The notes beneath the pieces are model-generated. The model was not told the DNA's origin, ran no database searches, and saw nothing but the letters and a program-made list of their open reading frames with translations. DNA of 17,587 nucleotides. It comes from Chloroflexi bacterium RBG_19FT_COMBO_55_16. Its GTDB lineage: Bacteria; Chloroflexota; Anaerolineae; Anaerolineales; UBA4823. Positions 1 to 7,386 of the stretch are shown here, in pieces (the first letter of the stretch is position 1; the number at the start of each line of letters is the position of its first letter). The stretch is taken from positions 6,619 through 24,205 of the forward strand of contig MGOK01000026.1 in the NCBI GenBank assembly GCA_001795335.1. Direction: 5' to 3'. The position numbers and the translations under genes were made by a program.

Positions 1-1
1 G

Positions 2-2017
2 ATCATGGGGCTCGACCTGGCCCAAGCCGACATCCAGGCGTTATGGCGGCGCAGCGAAGGGTGGGTGGTAGGCCTGCAACTGGCAGCTTTCTCCATGCAG
101 GGATATTCAGACCAGCACGATTTCGTTGAGTCCTTTACCGGCAGCAATCGCTATGTTTTGGATTACCTTTTTGAAGAGGTCTTTTCTAGGCAACCCGCTG
201 ACACGCAGGATTTCCTGATCAAGACTTCTATTCTCGACCGGCTGAGCGGTGAGCTGTGCGATGCAGTGGTTGGAAGGATTGACAGCCAAAATTTACTGGA
301 AGCGCTCGAGCGATCGAATCTCTTTATCGTGCCGCTGGACCAATCTCGGGAGTGGTATCGCTACCACCACCTCTTTGGGGAGCTGCTGCACCACCGCCTG
401 CGCATGCAGGGAGACACGCTGGAGGCGCGCCTTCACCAGCGCGCCAGCGAATGGCTTGAGGAGCATAGCTTCCAGACCGAAGCTGTGCAGCATGCCCTGG
501 CCGCGAGAGATTGGGATCGGGCGGGAGCACTGATCCACAATCTCAGCGGAACGATGCTGAATCTCGGTGAAGTTGTCACCTTGTTGGCCTGGTTCAAGCG
601 ATTTCCCGAGGCGTTTATCCGCGCCGATCCCAGGCTGTGCGAGGAATATAGCTGGCCGCTGATCCTATCCGGAGAGAGCGAGGCGGCTGAATCCCTGCTG
701 GAGCATGCCGAGCAGCTTGCCGCGGGCAATCGACCGCTCTTGGGTGCGATTGCCACAGCGCAAGCCTACTTGGCGCGTGGGCGCGGTGACGTGCCGCGCA
801 CGATCGAGCTATCCCAACACGCCTTATCGCTCTTGCCAGAGACGGATTTGGCCACGCATGCAATCCTGGAAGTCAACCTGGGCATCGCCTACTGGCACAC
901 AGGGCAGATGGGAGAGGCAACCCAAGCGCTGGTCGAAGCCCAGCGTGCCGCACTCGAATCTGGGAATATTTACGTACAACTGACTGGCGTGGTTTTTCTC
1001 GGCCGGGTGATGGCGGTGCGCGGTGATTTACACCAGGCTGCGCAAACATTCCAAGGAGCGATCCAACAAGGTGGTCAGGTCCTTATCTTGGCCCTTGCCC
1101 AGCTCGACCTGGGGGCTTTGCATTATGAGTGGAACGATTTGAAGGCTGCCAGAGAGCATCTTCAGCAAGGAATTGCAATCAGCGAGGAGAGCGGAAACAT
1201 CGAATTTCAAGTCGCAGGGTACATGCTGCTGGCGCGCCTGGAGTGTGCGCTGGGGAATAGGCAAGCCACGCTCGAAGCGCTGCGCAAAACTCAGGAACTT
1301 GTCCAGGCTCGAAATATTCCTGCGCCGACGCGTGCCCGTAGCCTGGCCTGCCAGGTGGAGATCGCCCTGGCTCAGGGAGACCTGGAAGAAGCTCAAAAGT
1401 GGGCAGAACAAATAAGCCTTGATGTGGATGCCCATCCTTTCACCCGCTTTCTAGGCCTTGCCAGGGAGCGCCTGCTGATCGCTCGGGGTCACAGGATGCG
1501 GGCTGCTAGGCAGTTAGCTGCTAAGTTCGAGATAGCAGACCGCGCCGGTTGGGTTTATGGAACGATTGCAGTACGCGTGCTGCAGTCGCTTGCCTCGGGA
1601 AACAAGGAAACCGGGATCGAATTCTTGGCAGAGGCGCTGAAAAGAGCTCAAACCGAAGGGTTTATCCGCACGTTTGCAGACGCTGGAGAAGCCCTGATAC
1701 CCCTGCTCCAGGAAGCGGCCCGGCGAGGTGTACATCCTGAATACGTTGGACAGATCCTGGCAGTCATAGGGAAGCAACCCCCGCGCGAGCTAAAGGTGCC
1801 GGCTCCTGGCGGTTGGCTTATGGTCGAACCGCTCAGCGAGCGCGAACTCGAGGTCCTGCGGCTGGTGGCGGCAGGACTGTCCAACCGAGAAATTGCAGCA
1901 TCGTTGTATCTGAGTCCGGGAACCATAAAGACCCACGTTCACAATATCTACGGCAAGTTGGGGGTTGGAAATCGGACACAAGCCGTAGTCCGCGCCAAAG
2001 AGCTGGAACTGGTCTAA
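2..2017 (+). CDS. MalT-like LuxR-family transcriptional regulator, 5'-truncated by window edge
   Basis: Partial gene; the frame is open to the left edge, so the ATG at 5 is internal and not the start. Members of the MalT/LuxR ATP-dependent (STAND) regulator family are usually about 850-950 residues; the roughly 670 seen here are the end of the ATPase module, a helical sensor and the DNA-binding domain. Near the left edge the pattern WRRSEGWVVGLQLAA and, about residue 120, YHHLFGELL are typical of the MalT winged-helix/ATPase region. Residues of about 165-600 are TPR-like helical repeats. The last 62 residues (nt 1829-2014) form a LuxR HTH, with PLSERELEVLRLVAAGLSN followed by EIA and TIKTHVHNIYGKLGV. 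The Walker A/B part is outside the window, so ATP binding is inferred. The inducer is unknown. The family assignment is firm. Confidence 0.93.
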   Translation: MMGLDLAQADIQALWRRSEGWVVGLQLAAFSMQGYSDQHDFVESFTGSNRYVLDYLFEEVFSRQPADTQDFLIKTSILDRLSGELCDAVVGRIDSQNLLEALERSNLFIVPLDQSREWYRYHHLFGELLHHRLRMQGDTLEARLHQRASEWLEEHSFQTEAVQHALAARDWDRAGALIHNLSGTMLNLGEVVTLLAWFKRFPEAFIRADPRLCEEYSWPLILSGESEAAESLLEHAEQLAAGNRPLLGAIATAQAYLARGRGDVPRTIELSQHALSLLPETDLATHAILEVNLGIAYWHTGQMGEATQALVEAQRAALESGNIYVQLTGVVFLGRVMAVRGDLHQAAQTFQGAIQQGGQVLILALAQLDLGALHYEWNDLKAAREHLQQGIAISEESGNIEFQVAGYMLLARLECALGNRQATLEALRKTQELVQARNIPAPTRARSLACQVEIALAQGDLEEAQKWAEQISLDVDAHPFTRFLGLARERLLIARGHRMRAARQLAAKFEIADRAGWVYGTIAVRVLQSLASGNKETGIEFLAEALKRAQTEGFIRTFADAGEALIPLLQEAARRGVHPEYVGQILAVIGKQPPRELKVPAPGGWLMVEPLSERELEVLRLVAAGLSNREIAASLYLSPGTIKTHVHNIYGKLGVGNRTQAVVRAKELELV

Positions 2018-2050
2018 CCCATTCACATAAACACCCAAATAAACCCCCTT

Positions 2051-2140
2051 GATCTATCCTTCGGTAGATGACAGGCAGCTGCCTGGTTGCTAAACTAATG
2101 ATGCTTAGCTGCCAGGCAGTCTGGTTCTGGCAGCTGGCAG
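2051..2140. repeat. Cluster of inverted repeats between luxR-like gene and microprotein gene
   Basis: Three structures lie in the 165-nt gap 2018-2182. First, a small hairpin at 2052-2069 (ATCTATC, CTTC loop, GGTAGAT, one G-U pair). Second, a perfect 14-bp palindrome CAGGCAGCTGCCTG at 2072-2085. Third, an inverted repeat CTGCCTGGTTGCTAA (2079-2093) / TTAGCTGCCAGGCAG (2105-2119), 13 of 15 matching, 11-nt loop. A further CTGGCAGCTGGCAG follows at 2127-2140. None is followed by a T-run, so this is not a normal intrinsic terminator. It could be an operator, an mRNA structure or a dispersed intergenic repeat; the core GGCAGCTGCC recurs at 12653-12662. Confidence 0.55.
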
Positions 2141-2182
2141 AGAGTGCCCGGCGAGCCAATCAAAAGAAAGGAGTGAGTAGCC

Positions 2183-2287
2183 ATGGATATAGGATTAGCT
2201 CTTTTTTGGACAGGACCAGTTGGGATCGGCTTCTTCTTGATAGGCCTGGGTGTCCTTTTTTGGGGCATCAGCCTCAACCGCAAATAA
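2183..2287 (+). CDS. 34-residue single-span membrane microprotein
   Basis: ATG at 2183 is preceded by AAAGGAGTGA (2167-2176; GGAG 9 nt from the start), one of the better ribosome sites in the window, and the frame closes with TAA at 2285-2287. The product is almost entirely one hydrophobic span: it begins MDIGLALFWTGPVG, continues with a Gly/Phe/Leu/Ile-rich segment of about 25 residues and ends in the polar tail SLNRK, which suggests N-out/C-in topology by the positive-inside rule. It ends 73 nt before the Lnt-like gene on the same strand, so the two may be cotranscribed. I do not recognise a family. Possible roles are a membrane-complex subunit, a regulator of the next gene, or a type I toxin-like peptide; none is shown by the sequence. 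Confidence 0.6.
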   Translation: MDIGLALFWTGPVGIGFFLIGLGVLFWGISLNRK

Positions 2288-2349
2288 CCGGAATAGTATA
2301 GTAAGATACCGCAAACTCGCCGGGCGCTCATTGATTGAGAGTAGGGATT

Positions 2350-2353
2350 GGAG
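2350..2353 (+). promoter_or_regulatory. Ribosome-binding site deciding the start of the Lnt-like gene
   Basis: GGAG at 2350-2353 lies 7 nt before ATG 2361. A longer in-frame start at 2250 would overlap the microprotein gene and has no such site, so 2361 is preferred. Confidence 0.6.
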
Positions 2354-2360
2354 AGTCGAG

Positions 2361-3911
2361 ATGATAAATACCAAACAAGTGACGTATCCACAGGCTGACC
2401 GCTGGTCGTATCTGTGGCTTTTTTTGTCTATGGTGCTGGGTATATTTGCCCTCACCATCGGGAAGTGGATCATCCCCCTGGCCGCTTGGCTCGGTCCTAT
2501 CTTCGCCATACGCTTCATGCGCACACAGCGGCGAGTCTGGTTGGGCTATCTGTTGCTGGCCGTGACCACGGGCGTTGCGGTGGCCGTCGCTTTACCTGCT
2601 TTCCTTGGACAGCTGCGCATCGGCATCGTCATCGGTTCGGCGATCATCGTCAACCTGGCCTACCTTGCTGACCGGTTATTGGTATCGCGCCTGCGCGGCT
2701 TCGCGGCCACACTGGTTTACCCATTGGTCTTTACTGCTCTGGAGTTCATCAACTCCTTCACCAACCCTCTGGGCAGTTTTGGCTCGATCGCCTATTCACA
2801 ATACGGCAATCTGGCCTTCCTGCAACTGGCTTCCCTGACCGGGATGTTGGGCTTGTCATTCCTGATGAGCTGGTTTGCGTCAGTCGTTAACTGGGCTTGG
2901 GAGCGCGATTTCGCCTGGCAAAAGATCCAGCGCGGCGTAGCCCTCTATACCGGCATTATGTTTTTAGTACTGCTCTACGGCCAGGTGCGCCTGTGGTTTG
3001 CACCGCCGCCAGCCGAGACCGTACGCGTGGCTGGTTTCACCGCGGTGGACTTCCGCGCGTCGCAAAAAGAATTATTCCACGCCCTGAATGAAGATCGGGC
3101 TGCCTTCCGCGAAATGGCTGCCGCCCGCTACCCGCTTTACTTTGACGAGACGATCCAGGAAGCCCGGTCTGGAGCGAAGATCGTCGTCTGGCCGGAACAC
3201 GCTGCCCCGGTGGCTAAGGAGGACGAGCCGGCATTGATTGCCCGCGCCCAGGAAGTAGCCCAGCAGGAAGGGATTTACCTGGCCATCTCTCTAATGGCCT
3301 TTTACGCGGATGAGTCCCCATATGAGGCCAAGCTGCTCATTTTTGACCCCAACGGCGAGATGGTGCTGGAACATTACAAATATGGAGGCGTCGGCTTCGA
3401 AGGCAATCGGGTCAACGGTGATGGGAACTTGCGCACGGCTGAAACCCCCTATGGCGTGCTCTCTGGTGTGATCTGTTGGGATACCGATTTCCCCGGAACA
3501 GTGCTTCAGGCCGGCCGCAACGGCACGGACATCCTGTTATCCCCCAGCATGGATTTGCGGGATATCGATCCAGTGCATGCCCACATGGCTGTCCTGCGCG
3601 CCATTGAAAACGGCGTCTCGGTAGTGCGCGTGGCCGATAACGGGCTATCGATCGTCGCCGACCCCTATGGCCGCGTCCTGGCAGCGATGGACCATTTCAC
3701 AGCCGGCGAGCGGGTCATCGTCGCCCAGGTACCCACGCATGGCGTGCCGACCTTCTACCCGGTCATCGGCGACCTGGTAGGCTGGTTGGCGATTGCTGGA
3801 TTCGTGGTGATCACTGTCTGGGCAGTGACCCAGGGGCGTAGAGCCAAGCGCGCCGACGCTGTTCCAGCGGAGAATTCAGTCCCTGATGTCGCCCCAAGTC
3901 CCGCCGAGTGA
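2361..3911 (+). CDS. Apolipoprotein N-acyltransferase-like membrane carbon-nitrogen hydrolase
   Basis: 516 residues, close to E. coli Lnt (512). Residues of about 15-210 contain six or seven hydrophobic spans; about 220-460 form a nitrilase-superfamily domain; 470-490 is a last membrane span; the tail is Pro/Ala-rich. The catalytic Glu-Lys-Cys triad is visible as E279 (VVWPEHAAP), K340 (HYKYG) and C372 (GVICWDTDFP), in the right order and spacing. In Lnt this triad moves an acyl chain from phospholipid to the N-terminal Cys of lipoproteins, with the catalytic domain outside the membrane. Odd points: the Cys is followed by W-D rather than the Y-E of E. coli Lnt, and the loop after the Lys (GGVGFEGNRVNGDG) lacks the PFGE-type motif. 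It may therefore be a true but divergent Lnt or a membrane-anchored amidase of other specificity. Superfamily is certain; Lnt function is inferred. Confidence 0.85.
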   Translation: MINTKQVTYPQADRWSYLWLFLSMVLGIFALTIGKWIIPLAAWLGPIFAIRFMRTQRRVWLGYLLLAVTTGVAVAVALPAFLGQLRIGIVIGSAIIVNLAYLADRLLVSRLRGFAATLVYPLVFTALEFINSFTNPLGSFGSIAYSQYGNLAFLQLASLTGMLGLSFLMSWFASVVNWAWERDFAWQKIQRGVALYTGIMFLVLLYGQVRLWFAPPPAETVRVAGFTAVDFRASQKELFHALNEDRAAFREMAAARYPLYFDETIQEARSGAKIVVWPEHAAPVAKEDEPALIARAQEVAQQEGIYLAISLMAFYADESPYEAKLLIFDPNGEMVLEHYKYGGVGFEGNRVNGDGNLRTAETPYGVLSGVICWDTDFPGTVLQAGRNGTDILLSPSMDLRDIDPVHAHMAVLRAIENGVSVVRVADNGLSIVADPYGRVLAAMDHFTAGERVIVAQVPTHGVPTFYPVIGDLVGWLAIAGFVVITVWAVTQGRRAKRADAVPAENSVPDVAPSPAE

Positions 3912-4068
3912 AGCATCCCTGGATAGTCGCGGAGTTCCTTGGGGACCGAAGATCGATCCCGTGACAGGCAGCCGGGTGATTAAGCGCTGAGCAGATCACG
4001 CCCCGCAATAGAGTGCCAGGATCAACCAGGTTTCAACCCGCGAGAAGATGAGAGGGAAATAGACAGCT

Positions 4069-4284
4069 ATGCAAAAGGTTGAGATCCGCATCAAAGGATG
4101 TATTGACACACATTGGTCAGAATGGTTCGAGGGCTTTGAGATTTTGTACGGTGAGAATGAAACCATTCTGAGCGGTGAAGTGAAGGACCAGGCAGCTTTG
4201 TACGGCCTGATCGCTAAGCTGCGTGATCTGGGGGTGTCACTGATCGCGGTTAATTTCCAAGCTTCCCCGAACCTTTCGGAATGA
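4069..4284 (+). CDS. Small conserved-looking protein of 71 residues, function unknown
   Basis: ATG 4069 has AGAGGG at 4051-4056, 12 nt upstream, rather far. The protein is compact, soluble and acidic-to-neutral. Predicted pattern is beta (VEIRIKG) - loop with a WSEWFEGFEI motif - beta (ETILSGEV) - helix (DQAALYGLIAKLRDLG) - beta (SLIAVNFQ), i.e. a small alpha/beta sandwich. The DQAALYGLIAKLRDLG segment resembles short stand-alone hypothetical proteins I associate with Chloroflexota and other environmental bacteria, but I cannot name a family or function. It follows the Lnt-like gene after 157 nt of sequence without a recognisable gene. Its 3' end overlaps the - strand dienelactone hydrolase remnant by 48 nt. 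Confidence 0.72.
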   Translation: MQKVEIRIKGCIDTHWSEWFEGFEILYGENETILSGEVKDQAALYGLIAKLRDLGVSLIAVNFQASPNLSE

Positions 4285-4614
4285 GGAGTTCATTTCCCCC
4301 GATTTGAGGTTCTTCTCGAGGAATTCGAGCATTTGCGACCAGGCCTGCGCTTGCACGCCTCCGGAGCGGATGGACTCAATATCCGTTACAAAGGCATGCG
4401 GCTGACCCGCGAATATAGTAATCTCATTGGGAATACCAGCCTGGTCTAGCGCGGCGTCGAAAGCGCGAACATCCTCGACAGGGATAGAATTATCTGCTCC
4501 GCCAAAGATACCCAGCACCGGGCCGGGGAGCGCACGCAGTATCTGAGGATCCGTCTCCGGCGTACCATAGAAAATCACTATTTCTCCGATCTCTTGCTCA
4601 AATTTATCCGAATA
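4237..4614 (-). pseudogene. Dienelactone hydrolase, C-terminal remnant
   Basis: The frame on the - strand is open from 4614 and closes with TGA at 4239-4237. It matches the C-terminal third or so of the dienelactone hydrolase family (alpha/beta hydrolases; whole proteins about 230-290 residues). Visible are the strand VIFYGTPETD, the catalytic Asp in GIFGGADNSIPVEDV and the catalytic His in IFAGQPHAFVTD. The N-terminal half with the nucleophile (usually Cys in a G-x-C-x-G-G motif) is missing: upstream there is TAG at 4617-4615 and then AT-rich non-coding DNA. A GTG at 4578-4576 with GGAG 5 nt upstream could give a 113-residue peptide, but it would lack the nucleophile. About 16-18 residues after FLEKNLK look like read-through and overlap the neighbouring gene's 3' end. 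I call it a decayed gene. Confidence 0.75.
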
Positions 4615-4637
4615 CTATCTAATTATACTATACAATA

Positions 4638-4646
4638 TGTTATAAT
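4638..4646 (+). promoter_or_regulatory. Extended -10 promoter for the SDR-DUF2867 gene
   Basis: TGtTATAAT at 4638-4646 is a perfect extended -10 element, in a very AT-rich 4600-4670 stretch. No good -35 is seen 16-18 nt upstream (TCTAAT), as is acceptable for extended -10 promoters. The inferred transcript start near 4653 leaves an 80-nt leader before ATG 4736. TACAATAT is repeated at 4631-4638 and 4653-4660 around it, and TGATCATCGATCA (4661-4674 region) is a near-palindrome that could be an operator. Confidence 0.45.
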
Positions 4647-4735
4647 TATGTGTACAATATATGATCATCGATCAGGTTAATCCCTGGATATATCTTTTTT
4701 AGATCGGATTTTGATCACCTCAAAGGGAAGTCGCA

Positions 4736-6199
4736 ATGAAAGATATACTCGTGCTGGTAACTGGCGTAACCGGTTATATCGGAGGGCGTTTGGTGCCTCA
4801 GCTTACCGAGGCCGGTTATCGAATTCGTGTCTTGGTTCGAGATAGAAATCGCTTGCAAGGCCGCGCCTGGCTCAATCAGGTGGAAGTGGTTGAAGGAGAT
4901 GTGCTGGATCCTGAATCGCTGCTTACCGTGATGTCGGGCGTTACCGCAGCTTATTATCTTGTTCATAGTATGAGCGGGAAAGAAGATTTTCAGCAACGCG
5001 ACCTTCAGGCCGCTCGAAATTTCGGGAACGCTGCCCGCGCCAATGGCGTTGAGCGGATCATTTACCTGGGCGGGCTAGGCGACCCAAAATCAGACCTTTC
5101 CAACCATTTACGTTCACGCCAACAAACAGGGCAAGCTCTCAAGGAATCGGGGGTGCCTGTCACCGAATTTCGGGCAGCTATTGTGGTTGGTTCAGGCAGC
5201 ATTTCATTTGAAATGATCCGTTATTTGACCGAACGTGTACCGGTGATGATTTGTCCCCGTTGGGTTTTCACCCGTGTGCAGCCCATCGCTATAGATGATG
5301 TGCTCGGTTACCTGGTTGCTGCCCTACAAACACCAGATAGCGCCGGCAGGATCATTGAAATTGGCGGAACCGACGTAATAACCTATGGAGCCATGATGCT
5401 CGAATATGCACGGGTGCGTGGTCTGCGCCGTATGTTGTTATCAGTTCCTGTGCTCACCCCTCGACTTTCTTCGTATTGGGTTCACCTGGTCACACCCATT
5501 CCGGCGAGTATTGCTCGCCCTCTCATTGATGGATTGCGAAATGAAGTCATTGTGCGTGAGGCTGTCGCGCGTGATCTGTTTCCCCAGCTGCAGCCTATGG
5601 ATTACCAATCTGCTGTCTCGCTGGCTTTAGCCGATTTAGAAGCTCGCCATATCGAAACCTCCTGGAGAGACGCGCTGGTTAACAGCCAGGGAGATATCAT
5701 TCCCGTAGTGTTATCAACCCAAGAAGGGATGATCATCGAACGCAGGCAGCAGATTGTTTCCACCCCTCCTGCTACAATTTTCAAGATGATCAGCCGTTTG
5801 GGTGGGCAGACTGGCTGGCTGTATCTAAACTGGACCTGGCGTTTGCGCGGGTGGATTGACCGTTTAGTCGGTGGAGTAGGATTGCGTCGTGGGCGGCGCG
5901 ACCCAGAGGCGATTCGAATAGGGGATGCGATTGATTTCTGGCGCGTGGAGGCAGTGGAACCTGATAAGTGTCTGCTCTTACGGGCAGAGATGAAGCTCCC
6001 AGGTTGCGCCTGGCTCCAATTTGAAACCCATTCCGTTCAGGGGGAGCAAACTCGACTGGTGCAAACTGCTTTTTTTGCTCCCAAAGGACTGTTAGGCCTG
6101 GCGTACTGGTATCTTTTGTACCCTATTCATCGGATGATCTTCTCAGGTATGATTCGCAACCTGACCCAACGCGCTTTGGCGCTATCAGCAGGGGATTAA
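4736..6199 (+). CDS. SDR-family NAD(P)-binding protein with C-terminal DUF2867 domain
   Basis: 487 residues; ATG 4736 preceded by AAAGGGAAG. Residues 1-300 are an atypical (NmrA/YbjT-type) Rossmann domain: VLVTGVTGYIGGRLV gives the G-x2-G-x2-G nucleotide loop (G10, G13, G16), R35 follows the second strand and may select NADP, ERIIYLGGLG (106-115) is the usual fourth-strand motif in this group, and the classical Tyr-x3-Lys pair is absent as in this subgroup. Residues of about 330-480 match DUF2867 (ERRQQIVSTPPATIF, SRLGGQTGWLYLNW, FFAPKGLLGLAYWYLLYP), a START-like domain often fused to such proteins. The pairing suggests binding or reduction of a hydrophobic or electron-carrier ligand, but substrate is unknown. 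It has its own promoter and is followed by an orphan CBS fragment. Confidence 0.9.
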   Translation: MKDILVLVTGVTGYIGGRLVPQLTEAGYRIRVLVRDRNRLQGRAWLNQVEVVEGDVLDPESLLTVMSGVTAAYYLVHSMSGKEDFQQRDLQAARNFGNAARANGVERIIYLGGLGDPKSDLSNHLRSRQQTGQALKESGVPVTEFRAAIVVGSGSISFEMIRYLTERVPVMICPRWVFTRVQPIAIDDVLGYLVAALQTPDSAGRIIEIGGTDVITYGAMMLEYARVRGLRRMLLSVPVLTPRLSSYWVHLVTPIPASIARPLIDGLRNEVIVREAVARDLFPQLQPMDYQSAVSLALADLEARHIETSWRDALVNSQGDIIPVVLSTQEGMIIERRQQIVSTPPATIFKMISRLGGQTGWLYLNWTWRLRGWIDRLVGGVGLRRGRRDPEAIRIGDAIDFWRVEAVEPDKCLLLRAEMKLPGCAWLQFETHSVQGEQTRLVQTAFFAPKGLLGLAYWYLLYPIHRMIFSGMIRNLTQRALALSAGD

Positions 6200-6301
6200 C
6201 GCCGCTCAATATCATCCCAAAGCGCATCACTCTTCTAATAGGCATCTCTGGTCTAATTCAAATCACCTACTATAAAAATTTTAACCCAAACCTAGAATTG
6301 T

Positions 6302-6313
6302 AGGATTAATCCT
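6302..6313. promoter_or_regulatory. Perfect 12-bp palindrome, possible operator
   Basis: AGGATTAATCCT at 6302-6313 is a perfect palindrome in the spacer before the CBS remnant and the DUF1295 gene. TATAAA at 6271-6276 lies upstream but has no convincing -35. It may be chance or a relic of the lost gene's sequence. Confidence 0.25.
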
Positions 6314-6317
6314 CAGC

Positions 6318-6476
6318 GGTTCAAAGATTGATTTTCCGGTGGTGGAAGGGAACCCAGTGGTTGGTGTGTTGCCACGCAGCGATATGCCCGGGGCGTTATC
6401 CCGTCAAGGGTATGATGTTCCGGTGGCCAGTGTTGTGCGCCGTGAATTTCAGATGGACAATTTTTTCTATCAATAG
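6318..6476 (+). pseudogene. CBS-domain fragment, probable tail of a site-2 protease (M50B-CBS) gene
   Basis: In the spacer between the SDR and DUF1295 genes one frame reads DFPVVEGNPVVGVLPRSDM, then GALSRQGYDVPVASVVRREF, ending at TAG 6474-6476. This is the second half of a CBS domain as found at the C-terminus of bacterial site-2 metalloproteases with CBS pairs: strand VVEGNPVVGVL, R-S-D turn and the xPVxxVxRR-F extension. The frame is open back only to 6285 (TAA at 6282-6284), has no convincing start or ribosome site, and codes for nothing recognisable before about 6320. No HEXXH or membrane spans are present. I read it as the remains of a gene whose 5' part was deleted. CBS homology is fairly clear; the M50 parentage is inferred from the extension. 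Confidence 0.62.
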
Positions 6477-6482
6477 AGAAAT

Positions 6483-7268
6483 ATGGACTTTTTGCCGATC
6501 TATCTTACGTTAGGCCTCGTCATTCTTGGACTGATGACGTTGCTGTGGCTGGTCAGCCTGGTGCTGAAGGATTCGAGCATCGTTGACATTTTTTGGGGCA
6601 CGGGATTCGTCATCACCACCTGGGTTGCATTCCTGCTTACCCCTGAGGATTTCTTAACGCGCAAATTGTTACTCAATGTACTCGTGACGATTTGGGGACT
6701 GCGTTTGTCGCTTCACATACTCAGGCGCAATTGGGGTAAACCCGAAGATTTTCGCTATCAGGTATGGCGGAGAGAAGCCGGCGCGGAGTGGTGGTGGCGC
6801 AGTTTCCTCAAAGTTTTTTTCCTGCAAGGTGTCATTCTCTGGATTGTGGCGGCTCCCTTGCTTGCTGTGCAAATCAGCTCACGGCCGGATCATCTTATCT
6901 GGCTCGACAACCTCGCAATAATGTTCTGGCTGATCGGCTTTTTCTTTGAAGCAGTGGGCGATTGGCAGTTGGCACGTTTTAAAACTAACCTGGCCAATAA
7001 GGGGAAGCTGCTTCAAACGGGTGTCTGGCGCTACACGCGTCATCCCAACTATTTCGGCGACGCAACCCAGTGGTGGGCATATTATCTTATTGCGTTGGCG
7101 ACCGGCAATTGGTGGACGATTTTCAGCCCAATCATCATGACCACCTTGCTCATGCACGTATCGGGTGTGACTTTACTTGAAAAAACCTTGAAGGAAGAGA
7201 AACCGGGGTACAAAGAGTACGTCGAAACGACCAGCGAATTTATCCCCTGGTTTCCACGCAAGAAATAG
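6483..7268 (+). CDS. DUF1295 / steroid 5-alpha-reductase-like membrane protein
   Basis: 261 residues with about six or seven membrane spans. The DUF1295 signature GVWRYTRHPNYFGD is at 180-193, followed by QWWAYYLIAL; SIVDIFWGTGFV at 32-43 and the C-terminal EKPGYKEYVETTSEFIPWFPRK are also family-typical. Members resemble 3-oxo-5-alpha-steroid 4-dehydrogenases and isoprenylcysteine methyltransferases and probably act on a lipid at the membrane with NADPH or SAM; the real substrate is unknown. The ribosome site is weak (AGAGAA just before ATG 6483). The gene begins 7 nt after the stop of the CBS remnant, so it may have lost its original promoter or be expressed by read-through from the SDR gene. 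Confidence 0.88.
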   Translation: MDFLPIYLTLGLVILGLMTLLWLVSLVLKDSSIVDIFWGTGFVITTWVAFLLTPEDFLTRKLLLNVLVTIWGLRLSLHILRRNWGKPEDFRYQVWRREAGAEWWWRSFLKVFFLQGVILWIVAAPLLAVQISSRPDHLIWLDNLAIMFWLIGFFFEAVGDWQLARFKTNLANKGKLLQTGVWRYTRHPNYFGDATQWWAYYLIALATGNWWTIFSPIIMTTLLMHVSGVTLLEKTLKEEKPGYKEYVETTSEFIPWFPRKK

Positions 7269-7326
7269 CACCAATTTTTTTAATTTCGCCAACCGGTGGT
7301 ATGACAAATACAAATCTTAAGAATAC

Positions 7327-7355
7327 TTGCGTTCCACCCAATAATTTGCTATAGT
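7327..7355 (+). promoter_or_regulatory. Candidate promoter for the 7387-10198 gene run
   Basis: TTGCGT (7327-7332), 17-nt spacer, TATAGT (7350-7355). The -10 matches consensus at 5 of 6, the -35 at 3 of 6. It sits 31 nt before ATG 7387 in the only sizeable spacer upstream of the run. Confidence 0.4.
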
Positions 7356-7386
7356 AATGGTGAAGGCCCTAAGCAGGAGGTGAAAT

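Noticed and set aside
2079..2119. Intrinsic terminator of the luxR-like gene
   Set aside because: Good stem but no T-run after it and the strongest stem has two central mismatches.
2250..2360. Longer N-terminus (37 residues) for the Lnt-like protein
   Set aside because: It overlaps the microprotein gene, lacks a ribosome site and does not look like a signal or membrane segment; ATG 2361 has GGAG.
3912..4068. Possible small gene or structured RNA in the 157-nt spacer
   Set aside because: Only short, weak stems (for example GTGAT...ATCAC) and no credible frame with a ribosome site.
6328..6513. 61-residue + strand frame over the CBS remnant
   Set aside because: A different frame from the CBS-like reading; Trp/Cys-rich and without family features.
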